Assembly: GCF_001718695.1 (NCBI RefSeq)
Contig: NZ_CP013420.1
Span: forward strand, 930,001 to 994,000
Length of the DNA stretch: 64,000 bases
Direction: 5' to 3'
Origin: Burkholderia ubonensis
Lineage (GTDB): Bacteria > Pseudomonadota > Gammaproteobacteria > Burkholderiales > Burkholderiaceae
The notes beneath the pieces were generated by a model. It saw nothing but the letters and a program-made list of their open reading frames with translations, did not search any database and was not told where the DNA came from. Within the stretch, counting starts at the first letter, position 1. Each line of letters begins with the position of its first letter. Shown here piece after piece: positions 1 through 6,069 of this stretch. A program made the position numbers and the translations under genes.

Positions 1-286
1 CCCCGCGATCGACCAGTCGCCGATTCGCTTCTCGGGCTGCCTTCACGCGCTGCCGGCCGGTGACGACCTGAACCTCGCCAGTTTCCGGGTCTTTCGTCAC
101 CTCGATCGGCTGGATCACGCCCTGAAACATGATGTTGCGAACCATGTTCTCGTCGACCGGCCAGTGGACGCGCTCGTCGAAGAGCGGGTGCGCCGGATCC
201 GTCACGAGCACCAGCGTGCCCGGATCAAAGTCGAGCACATTGCCCTTCCCTTTCGCGCCGTAGGCGTCGATGGAGTTCTTTGCCAT
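1..286 (-). CDS. ParB/Srx-like nuclease-domain protein, partial (C-terminus off the left edge)
   Basis: The reading frame opens at an ATG at 286 and is still open at base 1, so about 95 N-terminal residues are visible. An AGGAG-like ribosome site lies just upstream. The segment TGRQRVKAAREAN resembles the ParB-family box II (G-R-R-x-x-A-A), and the preceding part (VLVTDPAHPLFDERV, NIMFQGVIQPIEV) resembles the box I region in which ParB proteins fix their preferred partner sites. Phage-borne proteins with this domain include DNA-binding regulators and nucleases; which one this is cannot be told from the N-terminus. It is the last gene visible of the leftward prophage arm, 10 bp after the small Cys gene. 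Confidence 0.7.
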   Translation of the reverse strand, partial: MAKNSIDAYGAKGKGNVLDFDPGTLVLVTDPAHPLFDERVHWPVDENMVRNIMFQGVIQPIEVTKDPETGEVQVVTGRQRVKAAREANRRLVDRG

Positions 287-296
287 GCGAGGCTCC

Positions 297-473
297 TCAG
301 TGGCCGCACGGCACGGAGCCGTCGAGAGTTTCTCGAGCCCCGCACGACAGGCACATGCGCGGGAACATCGGGTGATGGCTGGCGTCGCGCACGATGCGCT
401 TCATCTCTTCGGCCTGCGCCGGCGCCATCCGCTCGTCGACAACCTGCGTCTGACGGTTCTGTTCGGTATTCAT
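297..473 (-). CDS. Small phage protein with a C-terminal Cys/His cluster
   Basis: A 58-residue reading frame starts at an ATG at 473 that overlaps the stop of the upstream antirepressor gene, so the two are probably translationally coupled. The C-terminus carries CLSC followed by a Cys-Gly-His ending, which could bind one zinc ion. The middle has a basic stretch (EEMKRIVRDASHH). I do not recognise the family. It sits between the antirepressor and the ParB-domain gene on the same strand, which supports that it is a real gene of the leftward prophage operon. Confidence 0.55.
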   Translation of the reverse strand: MNTEQNRQTQVVDERMAPAQAEEMKRIVRDASHHPMFPRMCLSCGARETLDGSVPCGH

Positions 474-1165
474 GCTGCTTGCTCCGGTTGCTGGCCGTAG
501 CGGCGCTGCAGGTAGACCTGCCCGCGGCCCGTGACCAGCGTCTTGAAGGTGGGATGCGACTCTTTCTCGGCGTCTATCCAGACGCTCTCGACCATGCGGA
601 AGTAACCGCGGTCGATGTAGTGCTGATACGGCCGGTTGTCGGCCATCAGGAGGTGGTCGGCGCGCAGTTGGCGGAAAAGCCGGTTCTGGCCGATGCCGAG
701 AACGCGCGCCATATCGCCGATGCTGATTGCGTCCGTCGTGTTGCGGACCGCATGCGCGAACTCGACGGCCGGCTTCTGCCGCTCGATCTGCCGGCGCTGC
801 GCGTCAATCTGCTCTTGCTGATCCGCGGCTAGGCGTAAAGCATCCGCGAACGTCTGCGGCACGGCCGGCGATGCGTTCGCTGCATACTGCTCGAGCTCCT
901 GCCAGCGATCGACCAGGCGCGCGGTGAATTCCGGCGACAACTGCGCGACGATTACGTAGCTGTCGCGCTTGCCGACCTGATACTCCCTGATCGTCTTGGG
1001 CCCGAGGCCCGGGTTGGACACTTCCACCAACGGAGGAAGTGTCACGACACCCCGGTCGGCCAGTCGCTCGATGGTGCGCATTACGCTGTCGTGGCGGGAT
1101 TCCACGAGATCCGCAATCTCCCGGCTCGACATCGTCAGCACCGCGGCTTGCAGGATCGCGCCCAT
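470..1165 (-). CDS. Rha-family antirepressor with C-terminal KilAC domain
   Basis: The protein has 231 residues. The N-terminal half (MSSREIADLVESRHDSVMRTIERL and a REYQVGKRDSYVIVAQLS segment) matches the phage Rha regulator domain; the C-terminal half (AISIGDMARVLGIGQNRLFRQLRADHLL, then GRGQVYLQRRYG) matches the KilAC/ANT DNA-binding domain. A coiled, Gln-rich linker near residues 105-130 joins them. Proteins of this two-part build act as phage antirepressors or lysogeny switches. The start codon abuts the stop of the CII-like gene, and its own end overlaps the next gene, so it belongs to a compact leftward operon downstream of the cro-like gene. The target repressor is not known; the CI-type protein at 3184-3900 is the obvious candidate. 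Confidence 0.8.
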   Translation of the reverse strand: MGAILQAAVLTMSSREIADLVESRHDSVMRTIERLADRGVVTLPPLVEVSNPGLGPKTIREYQVGKRDSYVIVAQLSPEFTARLVDRWQELEQYAANASPAVPQTFADALRLAADQQEQIDAQRRQIERQKPAVEFAHAVRNTTDAISIGDMARVLGIGQNRLFRQLRADHLLMADNRPYQHYIDRGYFRMVESVWIDAEKESHPTFKTLVTGRGQVYLQRRYGQQPEQAA

Positions 1166-1624
1166 TTACTGGTCCTCCGCCATGCCTTCGATACGGCTGA
1201 CGAGGCCGAGCAGCACCTGGAAGTGCTTCCACGTGCGCTCTTGGATGCGAACCACTTCGTGCCGCTCGACGCGGTTGTCCTCGAACGTGCGGATGATCTC
1301 CTTGCCGATCTCGCCGTTCGTCTCCCAGGTTTTCGCCATCAGCTCGACGATCTCGCCGTCCGAGCAGTTTTCCGGCGACGGGATCTTGACCAGCGCGTAA
1401 CCGCGCTCGCGCGCCCACGTTTCGAGAATCCGGTCGTCGTCCGTCTTCTCCGTCATGTCAACGGCGTTCTTGAGCGTCAGGTGGTGCGTCTCGTTGTTCG
1501 TGTTGACTTTGTTGCGCAGAACCTGAGCCGACATCCCGAGACGCGGTGCGAGCGATTCGCAGCCGCCGGGGTAGTCGAGCGCAACCGAATGTGCCGCATC
1601 TAGGATGTTCACTAATAGCTCCAA
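1166..1624 (-). CDS. CII-like phage regulatory protein (Phage_CP76/YmfL type)
   Basis: The 152-residue product begins with a helix-turn-helix-like segment (AAHSVALDYPGGCESLAPRLGMSAQVLRNKVN, here quoted only to mark residues 10-41 in pieces) followed by the typical LTLKNAVDMTEKTDD turn of the CP76/CII family. These proteins help choose between lysis and lysogeny in lambdoid prophages. Its position after the cro-like and small genes and before the antirepressor copies the usual order. The stop codon touches the ATG of the antirepressor gene. The 119 bases between it and the preceding small gene carry no other gene. Confidence 0.75.
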   Translation of the reverse strand: MELLVNILDAAHSVALDYPGGCESLAPRLGMSAQVLRNKVNTNNETHHLTLKNAVDMTEKTDDDRILETWARERGYALVKIPSPENCSDGEIVELMAKTWETNGEIGKEIIRTFEDNRVERHEVVRIQERTWKHFQVLLGLVSRIEGMAEDQ

Positions 1625-1743
1625 TAAAACGTGTTAATTCGTGATGAGGACTACTAAAGTGCAGTCAAAGATGTTCAGGGAGAGAAAAATGAAACGACCG
1701 TGCAACCCGGCGGGTGCTGCTCGCGCCATCGCGGCGCCCGCCG

Positions 1744-1911
1744 TCACTTCTCTGCTGCTGCTTGCGGCGTTGCAGCCGCTTTCAGTGCCTCAAACTGCTG
1801 CGTCAGGTTCTGGCGAGCCTGCTGCAGTTCGTCCGGAAACCGAGCCCCGCGAACCGCTATCGCACACAGGGCCTCGCGAATCTGCTTCTGCTCAGCCGCG
1901 GTGAGCGCCAT
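1744..1911 (-). CDS. Small hypothetical phage protein
   Basis: This 55-residue frame starts at ATG 1911, one base after the stop of the upstream gene. It reads MALTAAEQKQIREALCAIAVRG at its start (first residues only) and is helical, Gln/Ala-rich in the second half. No family recognised. Tight spacing on both sides within the leftward arm and natural-looking codon use support a real gene. It is too short to be found by simple length filters. Confidence 0.5.
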   Translation of the reverse strand: MALTAAEQKQIREALCAIAVRGARFPDELQQARQNLTQQFEALKAAATPQAAAEK

Positions 1912-1912
1912 G

Positions 1913-2143
1913 TCACGCAGCCTTTGCCGTCGGCACGTAATGCTTGATGAAGCCCTTCATCGGCGTCGGCCGGGCCGGCTCGTCATAGAACGTGCGCGTC
2001 GAGAGCGTCTCGTCAGCGCCAGGTGTTCCGAGATCAACGTGAAAAGCCTTCGGATTCTCGGCGGCGATCCGCTCGATCACCTGATCGAGGTTGCCGTCGA
2101 CGACTGCTCGCTGGAGCATTTTTTGATGGTGCGGAAGGTGCAT
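1913..2143 (-). CDS. Small hypothetical phage protein
   Basis: About 76 residues. The ATG at 2143 is preferred to a GTG at 2149 because an AAGGAG ribosome site lies five bases upstream of the ATG and would overlap the GTG. The sequence (LDQVIERIAAENPKAFHVDLG, then a basic PTPMKGFIKHYV end) is soluble and has no motif I recognise. It is directly followed by the 55-residue gene and is probably co-transcribed with it. Confidence 0.6.
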   Translation of the reverse strand: MHLPHHQKMLQRAVVDGNLDQVIERIAAENPKAFHVDLGTPGADETLSTRTFYDEPARPTPMKGFIKHYVPTAKAA

Positions 2144-2369
2144 CTGCACTCCTTTTTCAGTGAAATGGTGGGGTCTCTCGCCCGTGGCAGAATCAGGTTT
2201 CCACGCCGCGAATCAACCTTCGAACTGAAACCCCATGAAACCGCTTTGGCGCGACCGATACGTACAGGACAACTACGGCCAACCGATTTGCACTCAGCAC
2301 GCCCTACTCGCACCGCTTCGCGATGCGCTCAGCTCGCTTCGGCGAGTCGAGCATTGGGCTATCAAAGCC

Positions 2370-2639
2370 TTATTCACGACCGCTCTTTCGATCGTTGCCG
2401 CATTCTTCACAGCCCGAGCCACCAAGCAGGAAGATCCGACCCAAGTCCGCGACATAAAGGAACTTCACGCCCGCGTGTCGCTCCTCGAGTCGCGCTTGAA
2501 GCTCCTCGAAGTCGAAGCGAGCAAGCCAGTCGGGATCAACGCCAATCACGACCGTGTCGCCGGGGCGCAAAACTAATCCACGCTGAACGGTCAAGCGAAC
2601 CAGCAGCCGGCGTCGAAACCATGAAAGGAAGCGCTTCAT
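2370..2639 (-). CDS. Small hypothetical phage protein
   Basis: The 89-residue product has a basic amphipathic N-terminus (MKRFLSWFRRRLLVRL) and a VLRPGDTVVIG segment, followed by a helical stretch and a GCEEC Cys pair. Its ATG overlaps the stop of the upstream gene (ATGA), so translation is probably coupled. A plus-strand frame at 2235-2576 overlaps it; the coupled start and the operon context favour this strand. Function unknown. Confidence 0.6.
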   Translation of the reverse strand: MKRFLSWFRRRLLVRLTVQRGLVLRPGDTVVIGVDPDWLARFDFEELQARLEERHAGVKFLYVADLGRIFLLGGSGCEECGNDRKSGRE

Positions 2640-2818
2640 GATGGGAGAGCCTCCTTCTCGTCCGGCGTCCCTGCCGGGGGTGACGCGTCAACTGCATCTG
2701 GGCCTTTTGGAGTAGAAATTCGCCAGATGACCCCACCCTGCCGCGCTCCAGCGAGCGCGGCAGAATCCAGGGCCGGCCGGATCAGCCACAAGACGAAACG
2801 GGCATACAGGGTCTTCAT
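2636..2818 (-). CDS. Small hypothetical phage protein
   Basis: A 60-residue frame beginning MKTLYARFVLWLIRPALDS, a hydrophobic, basic N-terminus that could associate with membrane, and ending in a polar Glu/Pro tail. It starts two bases after the stop of the cro-like gene and overlaps the next gene by four bases. It is the second gene of the leftward early operon. I do not recognise a family. Confidence 0.55.
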   Translation of the reverse strand: MKTLYARFVLWLIRPALDSAALAGARQGGVIWRISTPKGPDAVDASPPAGTPDEKEALPS

Positions 2819-2819
2819 G

Positions 2820-3101
2820 TCAGGCTCCTTCTTTCTTGTCCGGCATACCTACTGGCGGTTGGGTGTCGTCGGATGCGTCAGTGCTCGATGGGTCGGCGCT
2901 CCTGGACGCCTGGATATCCCGCAGAAACAGCTCCGGCCACTTCAATTTCACGTCAGCCGGGATACCGCGCTTCGTCCAGTTGTAGACACGCTGAACCGAT
3001 CCAGGAGACGTAAGGCCCATCAAGCGGGCGACGGAGGCCGGGCCGCCAAGGAGCTCGATTCGCTCGCGGTCGGACTCGACAGAATTGGTTGAGCTGTTCA
3101 T
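2820..3101 (-). CDS. Cro-like helix-turn-helix regulator (YdaS/Cro type)
   Basis: Start taken at ATG 3101, giving 93 residues. ELLGGPASVARLMGLTS is a helix-turn-helix and SVQRVYNWTKRGIPADVKL is the matching recognition/turn region of Cro/YdaS proteins (the W-x-x-RGIP motif). It is divergent from the CI-type gene at 3184 with operator-like palindromes between them, the classical cro position. The promoter I see (-35 at 3131-3136, -10 at 3108-3113, read on the minus strand) would start transcription at or very near the ATG, so the message may be leaderless; no ribosome site is visible. A longer frame upstream would run through the promoter and operators and is unlikely. Confidence 0.8.
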   Translation of the reverse strand: MNSSTNSVESDRERIELLGGPASVARLMGLTSPGSVQRVYNWTKRGIPADVKLKWPELFLRDIQASRSADPSSTDASDDTQPPVGMPDKKEGA

Positions 3102-3107
3102 GGCGCC

Positions 3108-3136
3108 ATTAAACACCATGTTTATGCACTTTGCAA
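3108..3136 (-). promoter_or_regulatory. Probable pR-type promoter of the cro-like operon
   Basis: Read on the minus strand: TTGCAA (3136-3131), 17 bases, TTTAAT (3113-3108). The -10 box overlaps operator O1 and the -35 box overlaps operator O2. The same layout and nearly the same bases occur at 4883-4911. Confidence 0.7.
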
Positions 3137-3163
3137 ACGCAGCGTTTATCAACAAGACGTTTA
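3110..3163. promoter_or_regulatory. Three operator-like palindromes between cI and cro
   Basis: Three 15-bp sites of the form TAAAC-N5-GTTTA: O1 at 3110-3124 (TAAAC ACCAT GTTTA, perfect arms), O2 at 3134-3148 (CAAAC GCAGC GTTTA) and O3 at 3149-3163 (TCAAC AAGAC GTTTA). They fill the space between the divergent regulators, as the three right operators do in lambda. Two more sites of the same type lie at 4871-4909. Binding by the local repressor is inferred. Confidence 0.75.
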
Positions 3164-3183
3164 CTTGCGCGAACATTGCGCCT

Positions 3184-3900
3184 ATGGAAAAGCCAATGCA
3201 CCCATCCGCCAGCCGACTCCTCAGTGCCGCCAGAAAGCTAGGCAAGGGCATAGAGCGTCTGGCCGACCTCGCGAAGGCGCTCAACCAAAGCGAACAGACA
3301 ATCAACAATTGGGCTTACCGAGGGAATGGCGTATCGAAGCAAGGGCGCCTTCTTGCTCAGGAGCGACTCGGAATCAACGCTACGTGGATCGGGGACGGGA
3401 CGGGGCCCGAGATGGCAAGCGGCCCCTCGGTTGCAACTGACATTCGGCATCCGTCCCTTTTGCAGTATCCTGTCAGCCTGAAAAATTTCCGTATGGTGTT
3501 CGTCATCGGGCGAGCGCAAGGCGGATTGCCTGAGAGAATTTGGACTGACGGGGACTATCCAGTGGGGGCCGCTGATGAATACGCGGAGATCGCGACGACT
3601 GACTCGCACGCCTTTATCGTGCCAGTGGTCGGCGATTCGATGTCTCCGAAATACGAGCCGGGAGAGTTTGCTCTCGTCGAGCCGAGCACGATGCCAGATG
3701 TCGGCGAGGATGTTCTAGTGCGCCTGACAGACGGCCGCACGATGCTCAAACGCCTATACCGGCGCGTTGGCGATCTGATTGTTCTCAAGAGCCTGAATCC
3801 GTTTAAGCCGGAAGAGTTCTCGTTTCCGCCAGTCGAAGTGTCGTGGATGTACTACGTTGCGCACCCTGTTCCGGCTCGAAAAATAAAAATGCGGATGTGA
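3184..3900 (+). CDS. CI-type phage repressor with S24 (LexA-like) peptidase domain
   Basis: Start at ATG 3184 gives 238 residues; an earlier in-frame start would cross the operators. Residues 1-75 hold a helix-turn-helix (IERLADLAKALNQSEQTINNW). The C-terminal half is an S24 peptidase/dimerisation domain with the nucleophile in VVGDSMSPKYEPGEFALV and the general-base Lys in GRTMLKRLYRR. An Ala-Gln-Gly-Gly stretch (residues near 114-117) lies where self-cleavage at Ala-Gly would be expected; it is not the canonical pair, so cleavability is uncertain. No ribosome site precedes the ATG, as with lambda cI from its maintenance promoter. It probably represses both flanking operator blocks. Confidence 0.88.
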   Translation: MEKPMHPSASRLLSAARKLGKGIERLADLAKALNQSEQTINNWAYRGNGVSKQGRLLAQERLGINATWIGDGTGPEMASGPSVATDIRHPSLLQYPVSLKNFRMVFVIGRAQGGLPERIWTDGDYPVGAADEYAEIATTDSHAFIVPVVGDSMSPKYEPGEFALVEPSTMPDVGEDVLVRLTDGRTMLKRLYRRVGDLIVLKSLNPFKPEEFSFPPVEVSWMYYVAHPVPARKIKMRM

Positions 3901-3959
3901 TGTTGCGCACAACAAACAACAGAATAGAAAGGATTTCTTCAATCAACTCCGAGGGGCCA

Positions 3960-4676
3960 ATGAACAGGATTAGATCGCTGGTTGTAGCAGTTGCTATTGC
4001 GGGTGCACTTGCCGGTTGCTCAAAGCCGACTGACGCCATTATCCCGACTGATTTGAGCAAAATCGATGGGGAGTTTTCACAAAAAATCAAAAGCCTGAGC
4101 GACGAAGACAAGCAGTTGCTCACGGCGTACTTGATGCGAGTAAAGCTTGGCGAGGCGTTTGGCGGAAAGCCGATGCCCGTTGGCACAACAGTCGGGCAAG
4201 CGATCGAGGACCAAAAGAAATTCGCGGCGCAAAAGGCGTCCGAAGAGGCCGCTCAAGAACAGCTCAAGAAGCAGCTCGAAGAACAAAAAGCGGCGGCAGC
4301 AGCAAAAATCGGAAATTCCGTTGTTCTCGCATTTCTGGGGCAGCGATTCTCTCCATCCGATTTTTCACAGGGTCGATATGACGATCAATTTGTGATCGAA
4401 ATCGGCGTGAAGAACGCTGGCGAAAAAGCTATCAAAGGGATAAAGGGCGACCTCGTTCTGAAGAATACATTCGGAGAGGTCATCAGCAAGACGACCGTAA
4501 ATATCGAGGAAGAAATTCCGCCCGGTGCAAGCTATACGTGGACCGGCTCTCGGAAGCTGAATAAATTTGACGATGACGACAAGAAGCTGATGGGCTTGGA
4601 GGACGGAAAGTTCTCCACAGAGTTGCGCCCGACGATGGTCGTATACGCAGACGGCACAACTGTCGGAACCCCGTAA
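3960..4676 (+). CDS. Prophage lipoprotein in the rex-like position
   Basis: ATG 3960 with a GAGGGG ribosome site gives 238 residues. A short signal peptide ends in the lipobox LAGC (Cys about residue 20). Residues about 80-118 form a charged Gln/Lys/Glu/Ala coiled coil (KKQLEEQKAAAAAKIG); the rest looks like a beta-rich domain (DQFVIEIGVKNAGEKAIKG, PPGASYTWTG). It lies 60 bp behind the repressor gene on the same strand and is closed by a terminator, so it should be expressed in the lysogen. Genes in this place often alter the host surface or exclude other phages; that role here is inference. Base composition is lower in GC than most neighbours. Confidence 0.75.
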   Translation: MNRIRSLVVAVAIAGALAGCSKPTDAIIPTDLSKIDGEFSQKIKSLSDEDKQLLTAYLMRVKLGEAFGGKPMPVGTTVGQAIEDQKKFAAQKASEEAAQEQLKKQLEEQKAAAAAKIGNSVVLAFLGQRFSPSDFSQGRYDDQFVIEIGVKNAGEKAIKGIKGDLVLKNTFGEVISKTTVNIEEEIPPGASYTWTGSRKLNKFDDDDKKLMGLEDGKFSTELRPTMVVYADGTTVGTP

Positions 4677-4701
4677 TCATCCACACGTCCATGCATTGTG
4701 C

Positions 4702-4728
4702 AAAGCCCCGCCACGCGCGGGGCTTTTT
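4702..4728 (+). terminator. Rho-independent terminator after the lipoprotein gene
   Basis: Stem AGCCCCGC (4704-4711) and GCGGGGCT (4717-4724) with a five-base loop, followed by a T run. It closes the repressor/lipoprotein transcript before the second operator block. Confidence 0.85.
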
Positions 4729-4870
4729 GTTTTCCCGTCCACAGATCGGCGCAATGCCTGTTCGACCACACCCCTCACTTTCACTTCGAGCGTCTCATGC
4801 TTCGCCTCCCCTCATCCAGATCATCTTTGCGTCGGGCGATGCCCACCCTGCGTTGCCGTTTACGCAAAAC

Positions 4871-4911
4871 TAAACACGGCGTTTGACACGCACATAAACA
4901 TAGTGTTTAAT
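4871..4911 (+). promoter_or_regulatory. Probable pL-type promoter with two operators
   Basis: TTGACA at 4883-4888, 17 bases, TTTAAT at 4906-4911. Two 15-bp sites overlap it: TAAAC ACGGC GTTTG (4871-4885) and TAAAC ATAGT GTTTA (4895-4909). The second is read TAAACATAGTGTTTAAT with its -10 box, against TAAACATGGTGTTTAAT at the cro promoter. The remainder of 4729-4998 holds no gene. The promoter should drive the acyl-carrier-protein operon that starts at 4999. Confidence 0.75.
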
Positions 4912-4998
4912 TCACTCCAACGCAGCACCCCTCGCTGCGCCACCGCCCCAGCGGAAGGCGATGCGTACCCATGAGGGCTGTGACCACCAAATAGGAGA

Positions 4999-5265
4999 AT
5001 GGAATTGAGCGAAGCCCAAGCGACCACCGAGCACCGAGTCAAGACGATCATCCGCGAGCAGCTCTGCATCAGCAATCCCGCGATTGACAACGGCGCTTCG
5101 TTCCAGACCGACCTGGGCGCCGACTCCCTCGACATCGTCGAGATGACCATGACGCTCGAAGACGAATTCGGCTTCGAGATCCCTGACAGCAAAATGCTCC
5201 AGCTCACCACGGTTCAGTCGGTCATCGACTATTGCGCCGCCAACGCCGGAAAGGTACCGGCATGA
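4999..5265 (+). CDS. Phage-encoded acyl carrier protein
   Basis: The 88-residue product is a typical acyl carrier protein: acidic four-helix pattern and GADSLDIVEMTM, whose Ser (about residue 48) is the attachment point for 4'-phosphopantetheine. Carrier proteins shuttle thioester-bound acyl chains. A TAGGAG ribosome site lies just upstream of ATG 4999. It is the first gene after the pL-type promoter and overlaps the next micro-gene by four bases. It differs from a housekeeping AcpP in its N-terminus (MELSEAQATTEHRVKTII) and in the recognition helix. No partner synthase or ligase is visible in the prophage part seen here, so it may recruit host fatty-acid enzymes. Confidence 0.88.
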   Translation: MELSEAQATTEHRVKTIIREQLCISNPAIDNGASFQTDLGADSLDIVEMTMTLEDEFGFEIPDSKMLQLTTVQSVIDYCAANAGKVPA

Positions 5266-5363
5266 GCGAGCTCATCTGTGCAGCATTTGCCCTGTCGGTG
5301 ACGGCGATCGCCGTTCACGTTCACTCGATTCGCCAGGCTTATCGCGATCACTGGAGGCGCTGA
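5262..5363 (+). CDS. Micro-protein with one membrane segment
   Basis: A 33-residue frame whose ATG overlaps the stop of the carrier-protein gene (ATGA). Residues 3-20 (ELICAAFALSVTAIAVHV) are hydrophobic and could span the membrane once; the C-terminus is basic and aromatic (QAYRDHWRR). The coupled start and a neatly following next gene support translation. Function unknown. Confidence 0.55.
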   Translation: MSELICAAFALSVTAIAVHVHSIRQAYRDHWRR

Positions 5364-5364
5364 A

Positions 5365-5484
5365 ATGATCGAGCAACATCGGATTGAGCAGTATGGGCGT
5401 GGCTGGATCGACGCGATGCGCGGCCGACCGCCGCGGTCGCAGAGCCTCTCCTACTCCCTTGGCTATCTCGACGCGAAACGGTGA
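5365..5484 (+). CDS. Micro-protein, soluble, phage hypothetical
   Basis: A 39-residue frame starting two bases after the previous stop, with GGAGG (in CACTGGAGGCGC) as ribosome site inside the preceding gene. It is polar, with YGRGWIDAMRGRPPRS and a Tyr-rich end (SYSLGYLDAKR). No family recognised. Confidence 0.5.
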   Translation: MIEQHRIEQYGRGWIDAMRGRPPRSQSLSYSLGYLDAKR

Positions 5485-5488
5485 CCTC

Positions 5489-5611
5489 ATGGAGCTCGTG
5501 AAAATCTGGATCGGCGCGGCAATCGCCATCGCAATCTTCCTCGCGTATGGATCGGTGGCGGCAGAGCACGAGGAAAAAGTCGAGCACCGCAAGGTGCGTC
5601 ACTGCGTTTGA
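5489..5611 (+). CDS. Micro-protein with one membrane segment
   Basis: A 40-residue frame, four bases after the previous stop. Residues 4-24 (VKIWIGAAIAIAIFLAYGSV) form a clear membrane helix; the rest is a charged Glu/His/Lys tail (EHEEKVEHRKVRHC) ending in Cys-Val. It is the third tiny gene in a row behind the carrier protein. Function unknown. Confidence 0.55.
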   Translation: MELVKIWIGAAIAIAIFLAYGSVAAEHEEKVEHRKVRHCV

Positions 5612-5674
5612 TCCCGAAAGTTCTCACCTTTTATATTCCGATCCGTAGGATCAGGACTCCTTAGAGGATTGTTC

Positions 5675-5965
5675 ATGGCCCGCTGCCACGTCCGATGCCG
5701 CCACTGCAATACGCGCCGCTGCCTCAGGCGTCCGATTGATCAGTATTACCGCGTCCCAGCCTGCGCAGTATGCGGACGCCGCACCTGGCGCGCAGATCGC
5801 TGGATGAACCGACGCGATACGACGAGGTGCCGTTGCGACTGCTCTGGATACTGGTTTCCGCATCGGCGCGGCTCACTGTTTTGTTGGCACAGGGCGGACG
5901 GCACCAGTCGTTCCCCCGGTGATGCGGATTTCGCGGACAGGAACTACGACGGCCTCGCGGCTTAA
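5675..5965 (+). CDS. Cys-rich putative zinc-binding phage protein
   Basis: ATG 5675 follows a TTAGAGGA ribosome site. The 96-residue product carries CHVRCRHC, CAVC and CRCDC Cys groups in a very Arg-rich background, and a WRADRWMNRRDT segment. Two zinc-ribbon-like knuckles are plausible. Such basic, Cys-rich proteins occur among early genes of Burkholderia prophages; I know no function. The 100 bases after it are non-coding. Confidence 0.6.
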   Translation: MARCHVRCRHCNTRRCLRRPIDQYYRVPACAVCGRRTWRADRWMNRRDTTRCRCDCSGYWFPHRRGSLFCWHRADGTSRSPGDADFADRNYDGLAA

Positions 5966-6069
5966 CCACTCCTTCAGGCGTCGCGCAAGCATTTCGGCCC
6001 TCGGATAGCGCGACGAGATTTGGTGGGCGGCCTGTATGGCGCCTGCTTTTTTTCCGATTTGAGGATGCG

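Noticed and set aside
164-832. 222-codon plus-strand frame at the left end
   Set aside because: It overlaps three minus-strand prophage genes that have recognisable domains or coupled starts.
1641-2641. Plus-strand frames of 87 and 313 codons
   Set aside because: Antisense to a coupled minus-strand operon; Arg/Ser-rich without motifs.
4729-4998. Small plus-strand frames between the lipoprotein terminator and the ACP gene
   Set aside because: They cross the pL-type promoter and operators and lack ribosome sites.
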